NCBI RefSeq assembly: GCF_014197035.1
Contig: NZ_JACIEU010000009.1
Location: 1-64,000, forward strand
Length of the DNA stretch: 64,000 bases
From: Sphingobium scionense
GTDB lineage: Bacteria; Pseudomonadota; Alphaproteobacteria; Sphingomonadales; Sphingomonadaceae
Direction: 5' to 3'
Numbering within the stretch: position 1 is the first letter of the stretch; each line of letters begins with the position of its first letter. Of this stretch, positions 32,643-40,938 are shown piece after piece. The notes beneath the pieces were generated by a model. That model ran no database searches. It was not told the origin of the DNA and worked only from the letters and a program-made list of their open reading frames with translations. A program made the position numbers and the translations under genes.

Positions 32643-33566
32643 ATGATGCGCACTGCCCCAGCTAACGACGCCGATCTCGCTAAGGGGATTAGTGCGAGTC
32701 GCGAGCTACCTGACCCCGTACTTGGCGCACTATGGGACTCGATCGTCCTCGACCGGGAAATTAAACAACAGCTCCTCTCCCAGGCAATGCTGAATTTTAC
32801 GATGCGCCCAAAGGTGCCGCGTACGGTTCTGCCGCTGCATGGGGTGATCCTGATGGTTGGGCCGCCCGGTACTGGGAAAACCTCGCTCGCCCGCGGCCTT
32901 GCCCATCGTACCGCGGAGTCGTTCAAGGGCGCGCCCTTCCGGCTGCTCGAAATCGAGCCCCACACGCTGACAAGCTCGGCCATGGGCAAGACGCAACGCG
33001 CTGTTTCCGAATTGTTCGCCCAGTCGATTTCGGAAGCAGCGATGCAAGGCCCAACAATCGTTCTGCTGGACGAAGTCGAAACCCTCGCTGTTGACCGGTC
33101 CAAACTTAGCATGGATGCCAATCCGGTCGATGTGCATCGCGCGACCGACGCTGTTCTCGTCCAATTAGACGCGCTCGCCGAGCGCCACAACAATCTACTT
33201 TTCATAGCGACGAGCAATTTCCCGCAAGCAATCGACAGCGCCTTCACCTCGCGCTGCGACCTGGTGCTCGAAATTCCGTTGCCCGATAAACATGCGTGCG
33301 AACTCATCCTGCGCGACTGTCTCAACGGACTGGCAAAGATTTACCCCGCGATCGGTGAACTCGCCTTACATCGCGACTTTTCGGCATGCGCTGCTGCGAG
33401 CGTAGGTCTCGACGGCCGCGCAATTCGCAAGATGGTTGCCAACGCCTTTGCCGCGTCCCCCGAGATCGCCATGCACCCTGAACGCCTGAACGTGACGCAA
33501 CTGCTCGCCGCCGCAAAGGCGGCCAGCAAGGGGCGCGGTACGACTGAGTGGAGTGCTGCAAGATGA
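32643..33566 (+). CDS. cap6: Cap6, TRIP13/Pch2-like AAA+ ATPase of type III CBASS
   Basis: A 307-residue AAA+ remodeller. Walker A is GPPGTGKT at 73-80, Walker B is IVLLDEVETL with Asp143-Glu144, and the sensor region is LFIATSNFPQAIDSAFTSRCD. In type III CBASS, TRIP13-type proteins open closed HORMA proteins and so switch the cyclase off. Two ATGs stand at 32643 and 32646 after a GAAGGA site. It is the first gene of a seven-gene run and its stop overlaps the next start (ATGA). Length fits bacterial TRIP13 (about 300). Confidence 0.9.
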   Translation: MMRTAPANDADLAKGISASRELPDPVLGALWDSIVLDREIKQQLLSQAMLNFTMRPKVPRTVLPLHGVILMVGPPGTGKTSLARGLAHRTAESFKGAPFRLLEIEPHTLTSSAMGKTQRAVSELFAQSISEAAMQGPTIVLLDEVETLAVDRSKLSMDANPVDVHRATDAVLVQLDALAERHNNLLFIATSNFPQAIDSAFTSRCDLVLEIPLPDKHACELILRDCLNGLAKIYPAIGELALHRDFSACAAASVGLDGRAIRKMVANAFAASPEIAMHPERLNVTQLLAAAKAASKGRGTTEWSAAR

Positions 33567-34039
33567 GCACCGTATTCCGCCGTACTTTCGCCAGTAGTCC
33601 CGCGCGCGACGCGCACGAGACATGGACGGCGATCGTCGATCTCCTGACCAGGGCATGCCCTGTCGCAGACCGCGAGGAACTGATCGCGGTGGCGGGAACC
33701 GCCGCAAGCACGATTTCTGATCAGGCTCCCCGGGATGTGCCGATCGTCGTGAGCTGCGACGGCCCGCGCACGCGGATCTATTGCCTCTACGACGAAGATG
33801 CCGTCGAGGGGTCTGACAGCAACGAAGATGTTCTGGGTTATGACCCCCTGAAGGGTGACTGGGCGATCTCGTTGCCTTGCCTCACCGACGATCTTGGCTG
33901 GGTTCAGTCCGCGCTGGCGCGCCACAGCAAGCGCATCACCGCCCGCGACGTCTCCGACGGTCTCTCCGCTGATGCGGGAACCAAAAGTGACGCGGCGGCT
34001 GGCCTCACCTTCGATCCAGCGGGGTTCCTAGGATCATGA
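33563..34039 (+). CDS. Probable Cap8 (HORMA-like partner) of type III CBASS
   Basis: A 158-residue protein from ATG 33563, overlapping the cap6 stop. It starts [20 protein letters not shown] and ends [12 protein letters not shown]. The predicted pattern is alpha/beta with a central strand-rich part ([20 protein letters not shown]). In type III operons with two HORMA-type proteins, a short, diverged second member (Cap8) takes this place between Cap6 and Cap7. I see no strong HORMA motif, so the name is by position and size only. The tail could serve as a closure peptide for the HORMA partner (inferred). Confidence 0.55.
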   Translation: MSTVFRRTFASSPARDAHETWTAIVDLLTRACPVADREELIAVAGTAASTISDQAPRDVPIVVSCDGPRTRIYCLYDEDAVEGSDSNEDVLGYDPLKGDWAISLPCLTDDLGWVQSALARHSKRITARDVSDGLSADAGTKSDAAAGLTFDPAGFLGS

Positions 34040-34536
34040 CGACGGTTTCAGCCTATTCCTACACGCACTCCACTACCTATGTGGCAGACAACATCCTGAA
34101 GAGCTTCAAGGATATCATCCGGCTGTCCGGACTCGATCCAACGAAGTTCGTCGATAATTGGGAGCTGCATCGCCGCGGCATCAAGGAATGGCTCGAGTCG
34201 GGCCATCTGACCTGCGTCGTCCTCGAGATATTCCACCCGCGAACCAACGCCCTGATCATTCGTTGGGACATCGACATTGCGTATGAATGGTCTAGCGGCG
34301 ACGGCAATTTCTACACCGACACCGACCAGCTCCGCTACGCGATCCACAAGGCCGGAATCGCGCCGTCCGAAGCCAAATACGACATGCTCCTCAGGGTGAA
34401 GCCGGGGCATCCATCGGTGATGGGGTGGAGCGATGGCACCGGTCGCTCGACCGACGGCTTTGCCCGCCATGCGCTTGGCACCACTATCGAACATAGCGGG
34501 TTGGGAGCCAGCGCCGCATATTGGAGGCGTGCATGA
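34036..34536 (+). CDS. cap7: Cap7, bacterial HORMA-domain protein of type III CBASS
   Basis: A 166-residue HORMA protein of the bacHORMA_2 type. The N-terminal segment [20 protein letters not shown] and the helix-strand order that follows ([17 protein letters not shown]) fit this family. Bacterial HORMA proteins bind a peptide trigger, close, and activate the neighbouring CD-NTase. The Ser/Thr-rich loop and the C-terminal [15 protein letters not shown] correspond to the safety-belt region. Start and stop overlap both neighbours by four bases, so synthesis is coupled. Confidence 0.88.
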   Translation: MTTVSAYSYTHSTTYVADNILKSFKDIIRLSGLDPTKFVDNWELHRRGIKEWLESGHLTCVVLEIFHPRTNALIIRWDIDIAYEWSSGDGNFYTDTDQLRYAIHKAGIAPSEAKYDMLLRVKPGHPSVMGWSDGTGRSTDGFARHALGTTIEHSGLGASAAYWRRA

Positions 34537-35435
34537 CGCTCACCGTCGACGAGGCATTTCGCAAGTTCAAGAGCCGGCTCGAGCTTAATACAAAGGAGCA
34601 GGCCGACGCGAGCAAGCGGCACACCGAAGTGCGCGAGTTCCTACGTACGCGCTTCACAATCGACCGCGATTTCCTCACGGGATCATACAAGCGCTGGACC
34701 AAGACCAAGCCACTCAAGGATATCGATATCTTCTTCGTGCTTGGCGAGGCAGAGCGAGACTACCGCGACAAGAGTCCCGACACCGTCATCGACGATTTTC
34801 ACGCTGCACTTATCGATAAATATGGCGAGACCGCGGTCCGCAAGCAGGGGCGATCAGTTTGCGTCTCGTTCGGGGTCGTGCCCGACCAGGATGACAACAC
34901 CGACTATCAGGTGCTGAGCATCGACGTCGTCCCGGCCTTTGCCGATGGCGACAACTACGAAATTCCTGATCGCGACTTGGGTGAATGGATTAAGACCAAT
35001 CCCGAAATCCATGCCGACAAGGCAACAGCGGCGCACCAGGCCTTTTCCAGCGAGTGGAAGGGGTTGGTCCGCATGGTCAAATATTGGAACAACAATCGCC
35101 GGCATGGCGAGAAGCCGGTCAAGCCGTCCTTCCTCATCGAGGTGATGGCACTCGAATGCCTTTACGGGGGCTGGCATGGCCGCTTCGATTACGAGATTCA
35201 GTCCTTCTTCGCCACGTTGGCCGACAGGATCCTTGACCAATGGCCCGATCCCGCAGGGTTGGGTCCGCCGGTCAGCAACGGGATGGACGCGGCGCGCAAG
35301 GCGCGCGCACGCACGCTGCTTCAGGCGGCGAGCAAGGAAGCGAGTGCGGCGATTGACCATGCCCGGCGCGGGCGGAATGGCGAGGCGCTCAAGGCGTGGC
35401 GCGCTTTGTTCGGCCCGAAGTTTCCGCTGTCATGA
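34533..35435 (+). CDS. CD-NTase (CBASS nucleotide cyclase, clade C/D-like)
   Basis: A 300-residue cGAS/DncV-like nucleotidyltransferase from ATG 34533 (an in-frame ATG four codons earlier is less likely). The catalytic block is [20 protein letters not shown], with Gly50-Ser51 and Asp63/Asp65, and the third acid is Asp131 in LSIDVVPAF. It makes a cyclic oligonucleotide; partners with NucC are known to make cyclic triadenylate. The active site is complete. It overlaps the HORMA and NucC genes by four bases each. Confidence 0.92.
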   Translation: MTLTVDEAFRKFKSRLELNTKEQADASKRHTEVREFLRTRFTIDRDFLTGSYKRWTKTKPLKDIDIFFVLGEAERDYRDKSPDTVIDDFHAALIDKYGETAVRKQGRSVCVSFGVVPDQDDNTDYQVLSIDVVPAFADGDNYEIPDRDLGEWIKTNPEIHADKATAAHQAFSSEWKGLVRMVKYWNNNRRHGEKPVKPSFLIEVMALECLYGGWHGRFDYEIQSFFATLADRILDQWPDPAGLGPPVSNGMDAARKARARTLLQAASKEASAAIDHARRGRNGEALKAWRALFGPKFPLS

Positions 35436-36151
35436 GCGATTGGTCCCTCTCGACCATCCTCGCCACGCTGCACGAGGACATCCAGCACCGGCTGCGTTCG
35501 GTACGGGCAACACTTGCCCATCCCGGCACCAAGGGAGATGGTAGCGAGAATGTTTGGCTGGATCTGCTCGGGACCTACCTCCCGCAACGCTATCAGGTCG
35601 CCAAGGCCTTCGTTGTGGATAGCCATGGAAATTTCAGCCAACAGATCGACCTTGTGGTGTTCGATCGCCAGTACACGCCGTTCATCTTCAAGATCGAGGG
35701 ACAGACAGTAGTACCCGCCGAGAGTATTTATGCGGTCTTCGAGGCAAAGCAGACCCTTGATGCGGGCATGATTTCCTATGCGCAGGAAAAGGTCGCTAGC
35801 GTGCGTAGGCTAGATCGCACAAGTCTGCCGATCCCGCACGCGGGTGGCACCTACGCTCCCAAGCCGCCAATACGCGTTCTTGGCGGCATATTGAGCTTTG
35901 AGAGCGAGTGGTCACCGCCGCTCGGCGAACCGTTACGCAAAGCCCTGACCGCCAATCTTGACGAAGGTGTGCTCGATATTGGCTGCGTCGCTGCCCATGG
36001 CCACATGTTCCGTCGCGATGACCATTTCGAATTGGTCGAAGCGGGGAAGCCTGCCACTGCCTTTCTGTTCAAGCTCATCGCTATGCTGCAATTCAGTGGT
36101 ACGGTGCCGATGATCGATATCGAAGCCTATGCCCGCTGGCTGGCCGATTAG
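35432..36151 (+). CDS. nucC: NucC, cyclic-triadenylate-activated DNA endonuclease
   Basis: A 239-residue effector. The start MSDWSLST at 35432 matches the known NucC N-terminus and overlaps the CD-NTase stop. The restriction-endonuclease-like site is intact: Asp73 in QQIDLVVFD, and Glu104 and Lys106 in AVFEAKQ, at the same numbering as E. coli Nuc[21 protein letters not shown] and the C-terminal [20 protein letters not shown] are also family blocks. On binding cA3, NucC trimers pair into hexamers and destroy DNA, killing the infected cell. Published family knowledge; the match here is by recall. Confidence 0.95.
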   Translation: MSDWSLSTILATLHEDIQHRLRSVRATLAHPGTKGDGSENVWLDLLGTYLPQRYQVAKAFVVDSHGNFSQQIDLVVFDRQYTPFIFKIEGQTVVPAESIYAVFEAKQTLDAGMISYAQEKVASVRRLDRTSLPIPHAGGTYAPKPPIRVLGGILSFESEWSPPLGEPLRKALTANLDEGVLDIGCVAAHGHMFRRDDHFELVEAGKPATAFLFKLIAMLQFSGTVPMIDIEAYARWLAD

Positions 36152-36159
36152 CAGCGCCC

Positions 36160-37344
36160 ATGCCGCGTAATCTCATCCTGCTGCTCGATGGCACCAGTAA
36201 CGAGGTCAAGGACAACCTGACCAATGTCGTGAAGCTGTATCGCTGCGCAGAACGCAGCGACAATCAGCGCGTTTTTTATCATCCCGGAATCGGCACTGTG
36301 CCGCTGACCACCGATTGGAGCCCTGCCACGCAAAGCGCGATCGCGGCCTTTGGCCTCGCGACCGGTTGGGGCCTCGACGCCAATATCCTCGCTGCCTATT
36401 GCTATTTGATCGACACATATCAGGAAGGCGATCGGATCTTCCTCTTTGGCTTCAGCCGCGGCGCCTATACCGCCCGTGCGGTCGCCGGGCTGATCCATTT
36501 GGTCGGTTTGGTCGATCCCGATCAGCGCAATCTCGCTGAATACGCGCTCAAAGCCTATAAACGTTCTGATCGGGAAGACCGGCTCGACATTGCTTGGCAG
36601 TTTCGCCGCGTAATTGGCGGACGCCGAGTGCCGATCCATTTCCTGGGGGTCTGGGACACGGTCGCCTCGGTGTTCGTGCGCCCAGGATTGCTGCGCCTTC
36701 CTAGCCAATCCTTCCTGCCTTACACCAAGTCTAATCCAAGTGTCCGCGTCTTCCGGCAGGCAGCGGCGATCGATGAACGTCGCAGGATGTTCCGGCTCTA
36801 CAATTGGACGCCGAGCCAGAACTTCAAACCCGATCCGTTCGCTGCCGCCGAGGGCGTGCAGGACCAGCAAACCGTCTGGTTCGCCGGGGATCACTGTGAT
36901 GTCGGCGGCGGCTGGGCCGAGACCGAAAGCCAGATCGCCAAGTTTCCCCTCATCTGGATGGCCCGGGAAGCCCAAAGGCACGGCCTTGAACTCGATGAGT
37001 CCATGTTCGATCACCTTGCCGAAGGCGCCCCCCTGCCTGGCGGCAAGAGGATGTATGTCGCGCCGGATGCGAACGGCCCGATCCATAACTCCATGACCGC
37101 CGCTTGGTGGCCGCTTGAATATCTTCCTAAGAATCGCAGATGGAAACGCTTCCCCGAAAGGGCAGTAACTGGCGGCTATTACCTTCCTCGCGCGGAGCCA
37201 CGCAGAATTCCTGACGGCGCTTTGGTTCATTATTCAGTGATCGAGCGGATGGCCATGGGCTACAAGCCGGTCAACCTGCCCGCCGATTTCACGACTGCGC
37301 CACCAGCTCCAACCTCACCCGCTCCGACTGGAAGTGGCACATGA
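36160..37344 (+). CDS. DUF2235 alpha/beta-hydrolase (Tle1-like phospholipase domain)
   Basis: A 394-residue protein starting 8 bases after the nucC stop. The nucleophile elbow is GFSRGAY with Ser99, and the N-terminus is LILLLDGTSNEVKDNLTNVVKLY, the DUF2235 signature. GDHCDVGGGW may supply the acid and HYSVIERM a histidine. Relatives include type VI secretion phospholipases (Tle1). It has no signal peptide, so it would act from the cytoplasm, perhaps on membrane lipids. It is in the CBASS operon and its stop overlaps the next start. A second effector or a separate defence module are both possible. Confidence 0.82.
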   Translation: MPRNLILLLDGTSNEVKDNLTNVVKLYRCAERSDNQRVFYHPGIGTVPLTTDWSPATQSAIAAFGLATGWGLDANILAAYCYLIDTYQEGDRIFLFGFSRGAYTARAVAGLIHLVGLVDPDQRNLAEYALKAYKRSDREDRLDIAWQFRRVIGGRRVPIHFLGVWDTVASVFVRPGLLRLPSQSFLPYTKSNPSVRVFRQAAAIDERRRMFRLYNWTPSQNFKPDPFAAAEGVQDQQTVWFAGDHCDVGGGWAETESQIAKFPLIWMAREAQRHGLELDESMFDHLAEGAPLPGGKRMYVAPDANGPIHNSMTAAWWPLEYLPKNRRWKRFPERAVTGGYYLPRAEPRRIPDGALVHYSVIERMAMGYKPVNLPADFTTAPPAPTSPAPTGSGT

Positions 37345-39161
37345 TCGACCATCTTGAAATTGCGCAATCGGGATTTTTCCACCAGCGCAGGCGCCGGTTA
37401 TCGAACGATGCAATCAACCGGCTCTTCACAACAATGCGCGCACAGGCGCGCCAACCCTCGCGCAATCTTTTCCGAGCCGATCGGGTCGCGCTCGGCGACG
37501 CCCGTTATTCGGCAATCTGCTTCTCGCACGAACGCGATGTGTCGTTCCTTGCCCCGGAAGCCAATGTTGTCGAGCGGGTATATGGCTTTGCGCTAATCGT
37601 CGAGCATGGCCCGTACATTGCCGTGTTCAAATCCGGTCTCGACCTGCCCTCGGCGTTCAAGACCGCCTATCTCGGCAAGATCGCCAATGAGCGGATCGAG
37701 CGCGCAATCGCCAGGCAGGACGCGGTGTTCGAAAAGCTTCGTCTGCGCAACATGTCGATTTCGCCGCTTGCCTTGCGGTCAAAATCGCTAGAGGCGCGCG
37801 ACCTCGAGAACGCAGTAGCGACCAGCAGTGCTAGCCGCTTCATTCCCCAGGCCTATAGCGTCCGGCGTGACGACGGCGTGTATTCTGCCACACCGACCAC
37901 CGGCCGGATTTCACTGCGCGCCGATCGCGCCGGAGTTGAAGAGACCGTCGCCTGGGCCGTCCAGATTTCGGAGCTGCTCCAAGCCGACGCCGGAGTAGTT
38001 GCTGGTTTTATCCGCAATTTTGCGCGCCCTATTGAACTGACCGCGCTGCCGACCGATGTCCGACCGACATTTGTAGGTATCGACACGATAGGCCTGGCCG
38101 ACGCACTATACACCGCCGAGAACGGGATCCGCCTGATCCGTGAAAGCGCGAATGGGGTTGAGGAATTGCCACAGCCCGAAGCCGGAGCCGTACTAGCGAC
38201 GCTTGAACCAGCTTTTCCGGTGGTCCGCCGTCGCAGCATTTACGAGGTCCGCGACGACGATGGACACACTCCGATTGCCTCGCTGCGTATTGGCGCAACG
38301 CGGATCGCGTTACGGGGCCTCGATCTCCCATTGATCGCCGACATCTCAGTAGAGAGGCGTAGCCAGCCCCTTGGCGAGGACGCTGATGCAGTGCCGCTAT
38401 CGCGATACCTTGACCGGGAAAATCTGTTCACGGTCCTCTTCAGCGACCTTGCCCTTGCTTATATCGACGGAGCACTTTTCCGAGACGAGGCGCTGGCTGG
38501 CGGCGCGACCTCGCTGCTCGCGCATCTCCGGGTCGACGCATCGCTTGCCCAAACCACCAGCGAAAAGGGCGCGTTCGAGGTTGGTCAAGTCGAGTTTGCG
38601 CAAGGCTGCGTGTTCCGCTCGGTGGTCGATACGATCGCGGACGGGGACGACGTGCTGCTCTGCGATGATCTCGGTGACGAATGGGCAGACTTTATTGGGG
38701 TCAGTACGCAAAGCAACCCAACCATGATCAGCTTCTACCATGCGAAGCACGGCAACCAGTCGCTCAGCGCGTCGGCCTTTCACGAATCGGTCGGCCAAGC
38801 GATTAAGAACCTTGGCCGGATGAGCCTGCCCGCCGATATGCTCCCCAACAAGTTGGCTGGCTGGGACGACCGGTATCGCAACAACGGCGTCCAAACCGAC
38901 ATTGCCCGAATAATCCGCGGTGGTACCCCGAATGAGATTTCTGGGAAGCTCGACGCGGTGCGCGCCGCTCCGGATGTGCTCCAGCGGGTGTTCATCGTGA
39001 CGTCCTCGCTCAGCCGCGCGCAGGTCGAAGGCGTCCTGGCCGCAGTCGCGCAGGGCACAGCGCCTACACCACACTTCGTCCAACTTTATTGGCTATTGAT
39101 GAGCTACTTCTCGGCCTGTGTTGAGATGGGCGTCCGGGGATATGTGGTGTGCCGCCCGTAG
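37341..39161 (+). CDS. Unrecognised 606-residue protein with a DUF6119-like C-terminal part
   Basis: The last gene of the CBASS run; ATG 37341 overlaps the DUF2235 stop (ATGA). The first 400 residues resemble nothing I recognise. At 439-475 the order is LLCDDLGDEWADFIG, then ISFYHAKHG, then SASAFHESVGQAIKNLG. This resembles the C-terminal part of DUF6119/TIGR04141 sporadic proteins and, loosely, a PD-(D/E)xK-like core with Asp450 and Lys469 (His467 in the place of Glu). No membrane segment or signal is evident. A nuclease or sensor role is inference. Codon use is like the rest of the operon. Confidence 0.7.
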   Translation: MIDHLEIAQSGFFHQRRRRLSNDAINRLFTTMRAQARQPSRNLFRADRVALGDARYSAICFSHERDVSFLAPEANVVERVYGFALIVEHGPYIAVFKSGLDLPSAFKTAYLGKIANERIERAIARQDAVFEKLRLRNMSISPLALRSKSLEARDLENAVATSSASRFIPQAYSVRRDDGVYSATPTTGRISLRADRAGVEETVAWAVQISELLQADAGVVAGFIRNFARPIELTALPTDVRPTFVGIDTIGLADALYTAENGIRLIRESANGVEELPQPEAGAVLATLEPAFPVVRRRSIYEVRDDDGHTPIASLRIGATRIALRGLDLPLIADISVERRSQPLGEDADAVPLSRYLDRENLFTVLFSDLALAYIDGALFRDEALAGGATSLLAHLRVDASLAQTTSEKGAFEVGQVEFAQGCVFRSVVDTIADGDDVLLCDDLGDEWADFIGVSTQSNPTMISFYHAKHGNQSLSASAFHESVGQAIKNLGRMSLPADMLPNKLAGWDDRYRNNGVQTDIARIIRGGTPNEISGKLDAVRAAPDVLQRVFIVTSSLSRAQVEGVLAAVAQGTAPTPHFVQLYWLLMSYFSACVEMGVRGYVVCRP

Positions 39162-39650
39162 ACGGGGCGACGACGACCTTCGCATGCTCTTAATAGACAT
39201 TGGTGTTTCCAACCTCAGCTCGGATCGGTGTCTTGTTACTTGTCTAAATGACAGATTGGCCGATCTGATGACGTCATCTCGGTTGCCCGCGAAGTTCACC
39301 ATTACGCGTCGGCTTGGCGATCAATGTGATCGAATGGTGGATATCCGAGCCGCTGCTTTTGCGCAGTGTTTTCCAGCATTAATCTCTCTTTTGGCGTCCC
39401 ACCTAAAAGCGATCTCTTCACGGGTTTGATCTGGCCAGGACCGGCTTCGCCTCGTCCACCTAGCCGCAACGGCGGGCTTGCAACTTTCTTCCCCTGACCT
39501 TCGGTCATTCCTCGCGAGACAAGAAACTCGCCACCCACCGCCCTCCGCTGATGCTGCGGCCGCAAGCGGTGCGGCGGCGTCCGTCCCGGCCTTTGGATCA
39601 CCCATCGAGACCGCAATCGGGCGGTTCGATCCAAGGAAAGGAACTTCATC
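39162..39650 (+). promoter_or_regulatory. Gap after the CBASS operon, with a leader before DUF736
   Basis: The first 260 bases are relatively AT-rich and hold no credible gene. From about 39421 the base composition returns to ICE style and a leader appears: ACTTTCTT (39483-39490) with AAGAAACT (39521-39528), one mismatch, and an inner GACC/GGTC hairpin. This mirrors 29363-29448. AAAGGAAC stands before ATG 39651. Confidence 0.45.
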
Positions 39651-39980
39651 ATGGCAACCATCGGCACCTTCAAGAAGACGGCTTCCGGCGAATACACCGG
39701 CGAAATCGTCACCCTCTCGGTTCAGGCCAAGGGCGTCCGCATCATCCCGCAGGACACCCGCACCAACGACAACGCGCCATCGCACCGGGTTCTGGTCAAC
39801 CGCGCCGAGATCGGTGCCGCCTGGAGCAAGACCTCGAACGAAGGCCGCGACTATCTCGCAGTCAAGCTCGACGATCCCAGCTTCAACGCCCCGATCTACG
39901 CCAACCTCTTCGATGATGAGGGCGGCGAGACCTTCAGCCTCATCTGGTCGCGCCCAAACGGTCGCCGCAGCGACGGTTGA
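39651..39980 (+). CDS. DUF736-family protein (first copy)
   Basis: A 109-residue protein with the DUF736 pattern: MATIGTFKKTASGEYTGEI at the start, RVLVNRAEIGAAWSKTS, then DDPSFNAPIYANLF. These proteins are hallmark genes of this ICE class and of some Agrobacterium plasmids; function unknown. AAAGGAAC precedes the start. A paralogue lies at 43195. Confidence 0.9.
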   Translation: MATIGTFKKTASGEYTGEIVTLSVQAKGVRIIPQDTRTNDNAPSHRVLVNRAEIGAAWSKTSNEGRDYLAVKLDDPSFNAPIYANLFDDEGGETFSLIWSRPNGRRSDG

Positions 39981-39991
39981 TCCGGCCATAC

Positions 39992-40017
39992 GCCCCGCCC
40001 GGTCCACCGGGCGGGGC
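39992..40017 (+). terminator. Intrinsic terminator after DUF736
   Basis: GCCCCGCCCGG at 39992-40002 and CCGGGCGGGGC at 40007-40017 are perfect 11-base arms on a TCCA loop, followed by TCTTCGCTTTC. It starts 12 bases after the stop. Confidence 0.8.
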
Positions 40018-40063
40018 TCTTCGCTTTCTGAAGGGCGCACATCGGATCAAACCGCGACGGGCG

Positions 40064-40288
40064 TTATTCCCCGTCACGATCGGGCCGGCGAAGCAAGTCG
40101 GCAGCTTCAAGCCCCAGTTCGCGTGCCAGTCGGTCGACCACGTCGATCCCCGCCGAATAAACGCACCGTTCGAGCGCGCTGATGTAGGTTCGGTCGATTT
40201 CCGCCCGATGCGCCAACTCTTCCTGCGACAGGCCAGCGACTCGGCGAGCGCGGCGCAAGTTTGCGGCCAAAACCTCTCGTATTTCCAT
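40064..40288 (-). CDS. Small XRE-family regulator
   Basis: A 74-residue protein from ATG 40288 (an in-frame ATG five codons upstream is also possible). It is almost entirely a helix-turn-helix domain: AANLRRARRVAGLSQEELAH, then DRTYISALER, then LARELGLEAADLLRRPDRDG. This is similar to restriction-modification controller proteins. It is divergent from the next genes, with a palindrome in between. Confidence 0.82.
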   Translation of the reverse strand: MEIREVLAANLRRARRVAGLSQEELAHRAEIDRTYISALERCVYSAGIDVVDRLARELGLEAADLLRRPDRDGE

Positions 40289-40330
40289 GGATACGAAAGG
40301 CAATCATTGCAGAGGATTCAACCACGGAGT

Positions 40331-40348
40331 ATTCTCTACAAAGAGAAT
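40331..40348. promoter_or_regulatory. Operator-like palindrome beside the small XRE gene
   Basis: ATTCTCT (40331-40337) and AGAGAAT (40342-40348) are perfect arms over a 4-base spacer, in the gap between the XRE gene and the divergent gene run. It is a likely binding site for that XRE protein. Confidence 0.45.
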
Positions 40349-40365
40349 CTAAGGAGGTCATGTCG

Positions 40366-40539
40366 GTGAAATGCACTGGCAAATTGACACCGCGTTCGGC
40401 TTCGCACCAAAGGAGCGCCGTCCGGATTTTGATCTTGACGCTGCAAAAGGTGCGTTCAGCTATGCATGACTTGCAAGTATTTTCCGGCGGTAGTTCTGTT
40501 ATTGCAGTCGCGGGCAAGAGGGGGAATTCGTTGCCATGA
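40366..40539 (+). CDS. Possible small coupled ORF upstream of the 89-residue gene
   Basis: A strong AAGGAGGT at 40351-40358 stands 7 bases before GTG 40366, which opens a 57-residue frame whose stop overlaps the next ATG (ATGA). ATG 40360, in the same frame, is too close to the ribosome-binding site. A competing 32-residue frame starts at ATG 40371 (MHWQIDTAFGFAPKERRPDF at its start) and looks more protein-like but is short. I cannot tell which is used. Confidence 0.3.
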   Translation: MKCTGKLTPRSASHQRSAVRILILTLQKVRSAMHDLQVFSGGSSVIAVAGKRGNSLP

Positions 40540-40805
40540 GCTGCCGCTTCGACGACGTTGCGCCTGAGCTTCCGGCGATCACGCCCTATGACGAGGCGCA
40601 CCTCACAGACTATCTGCGATTGCTCGACGCTGACGCCGACGGAGCCGATTGGCGAGAGGCGGCCGCAGTCATTTTCGACATCGATCCAGGCCTCGAACCC
40701 GAGCGCGCCGAGCGGATGCACGCCAGTCACCTGGCCCGCGCGCGGTGGATGACCGAGGTCGGATACGCCCATCTACTGGCACGTGAGGGCGAGCTAAAGC
40801 ATTAA
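40536..40805 (+). CDS. Small conserved ICE protein near the DUF2285 gene
   Basis: An 89-residue acidic protein. The core, HLTDYLRLLDADADGADWRE, then FDIDPGLEPERAERMHASHLARARWM, recurs in small proteins encoded beside DUF2285 genes in this ICE class. It is likely a DNA-associated or regulatory factor; I cannot name it further. ATG 40536 overlaps the stop of the small upstream frame. Confidence 0.7.
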   Translation: MSCRFDDVAPELPAITPYDEAHLTDYLRLLDADADGADWREAAAVIFDIDPGLEPERAERMHASHLARARWMTEVGYAHLLAREGELKH

Positions 40806-40938
40806 CGTTACAATCCATTTTGGCGAAACGTCAGCGCATCGCGTGCATGGCAGCATGCAGCTTTGACGCTTTTCGATACGCAAACGCATTGCCACGCTCT
40901 GGTCCGCGGGCCGCGATGGTCGCGGCCAGGAGACTGTC

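Noticed and set aside
32643..36151. Type II CBASS (Cap2/Cap3)
   Set aside because: No E1/E2-like or JAB-peptidase gene is present. HORMA and TRIP13-type genes define type III.
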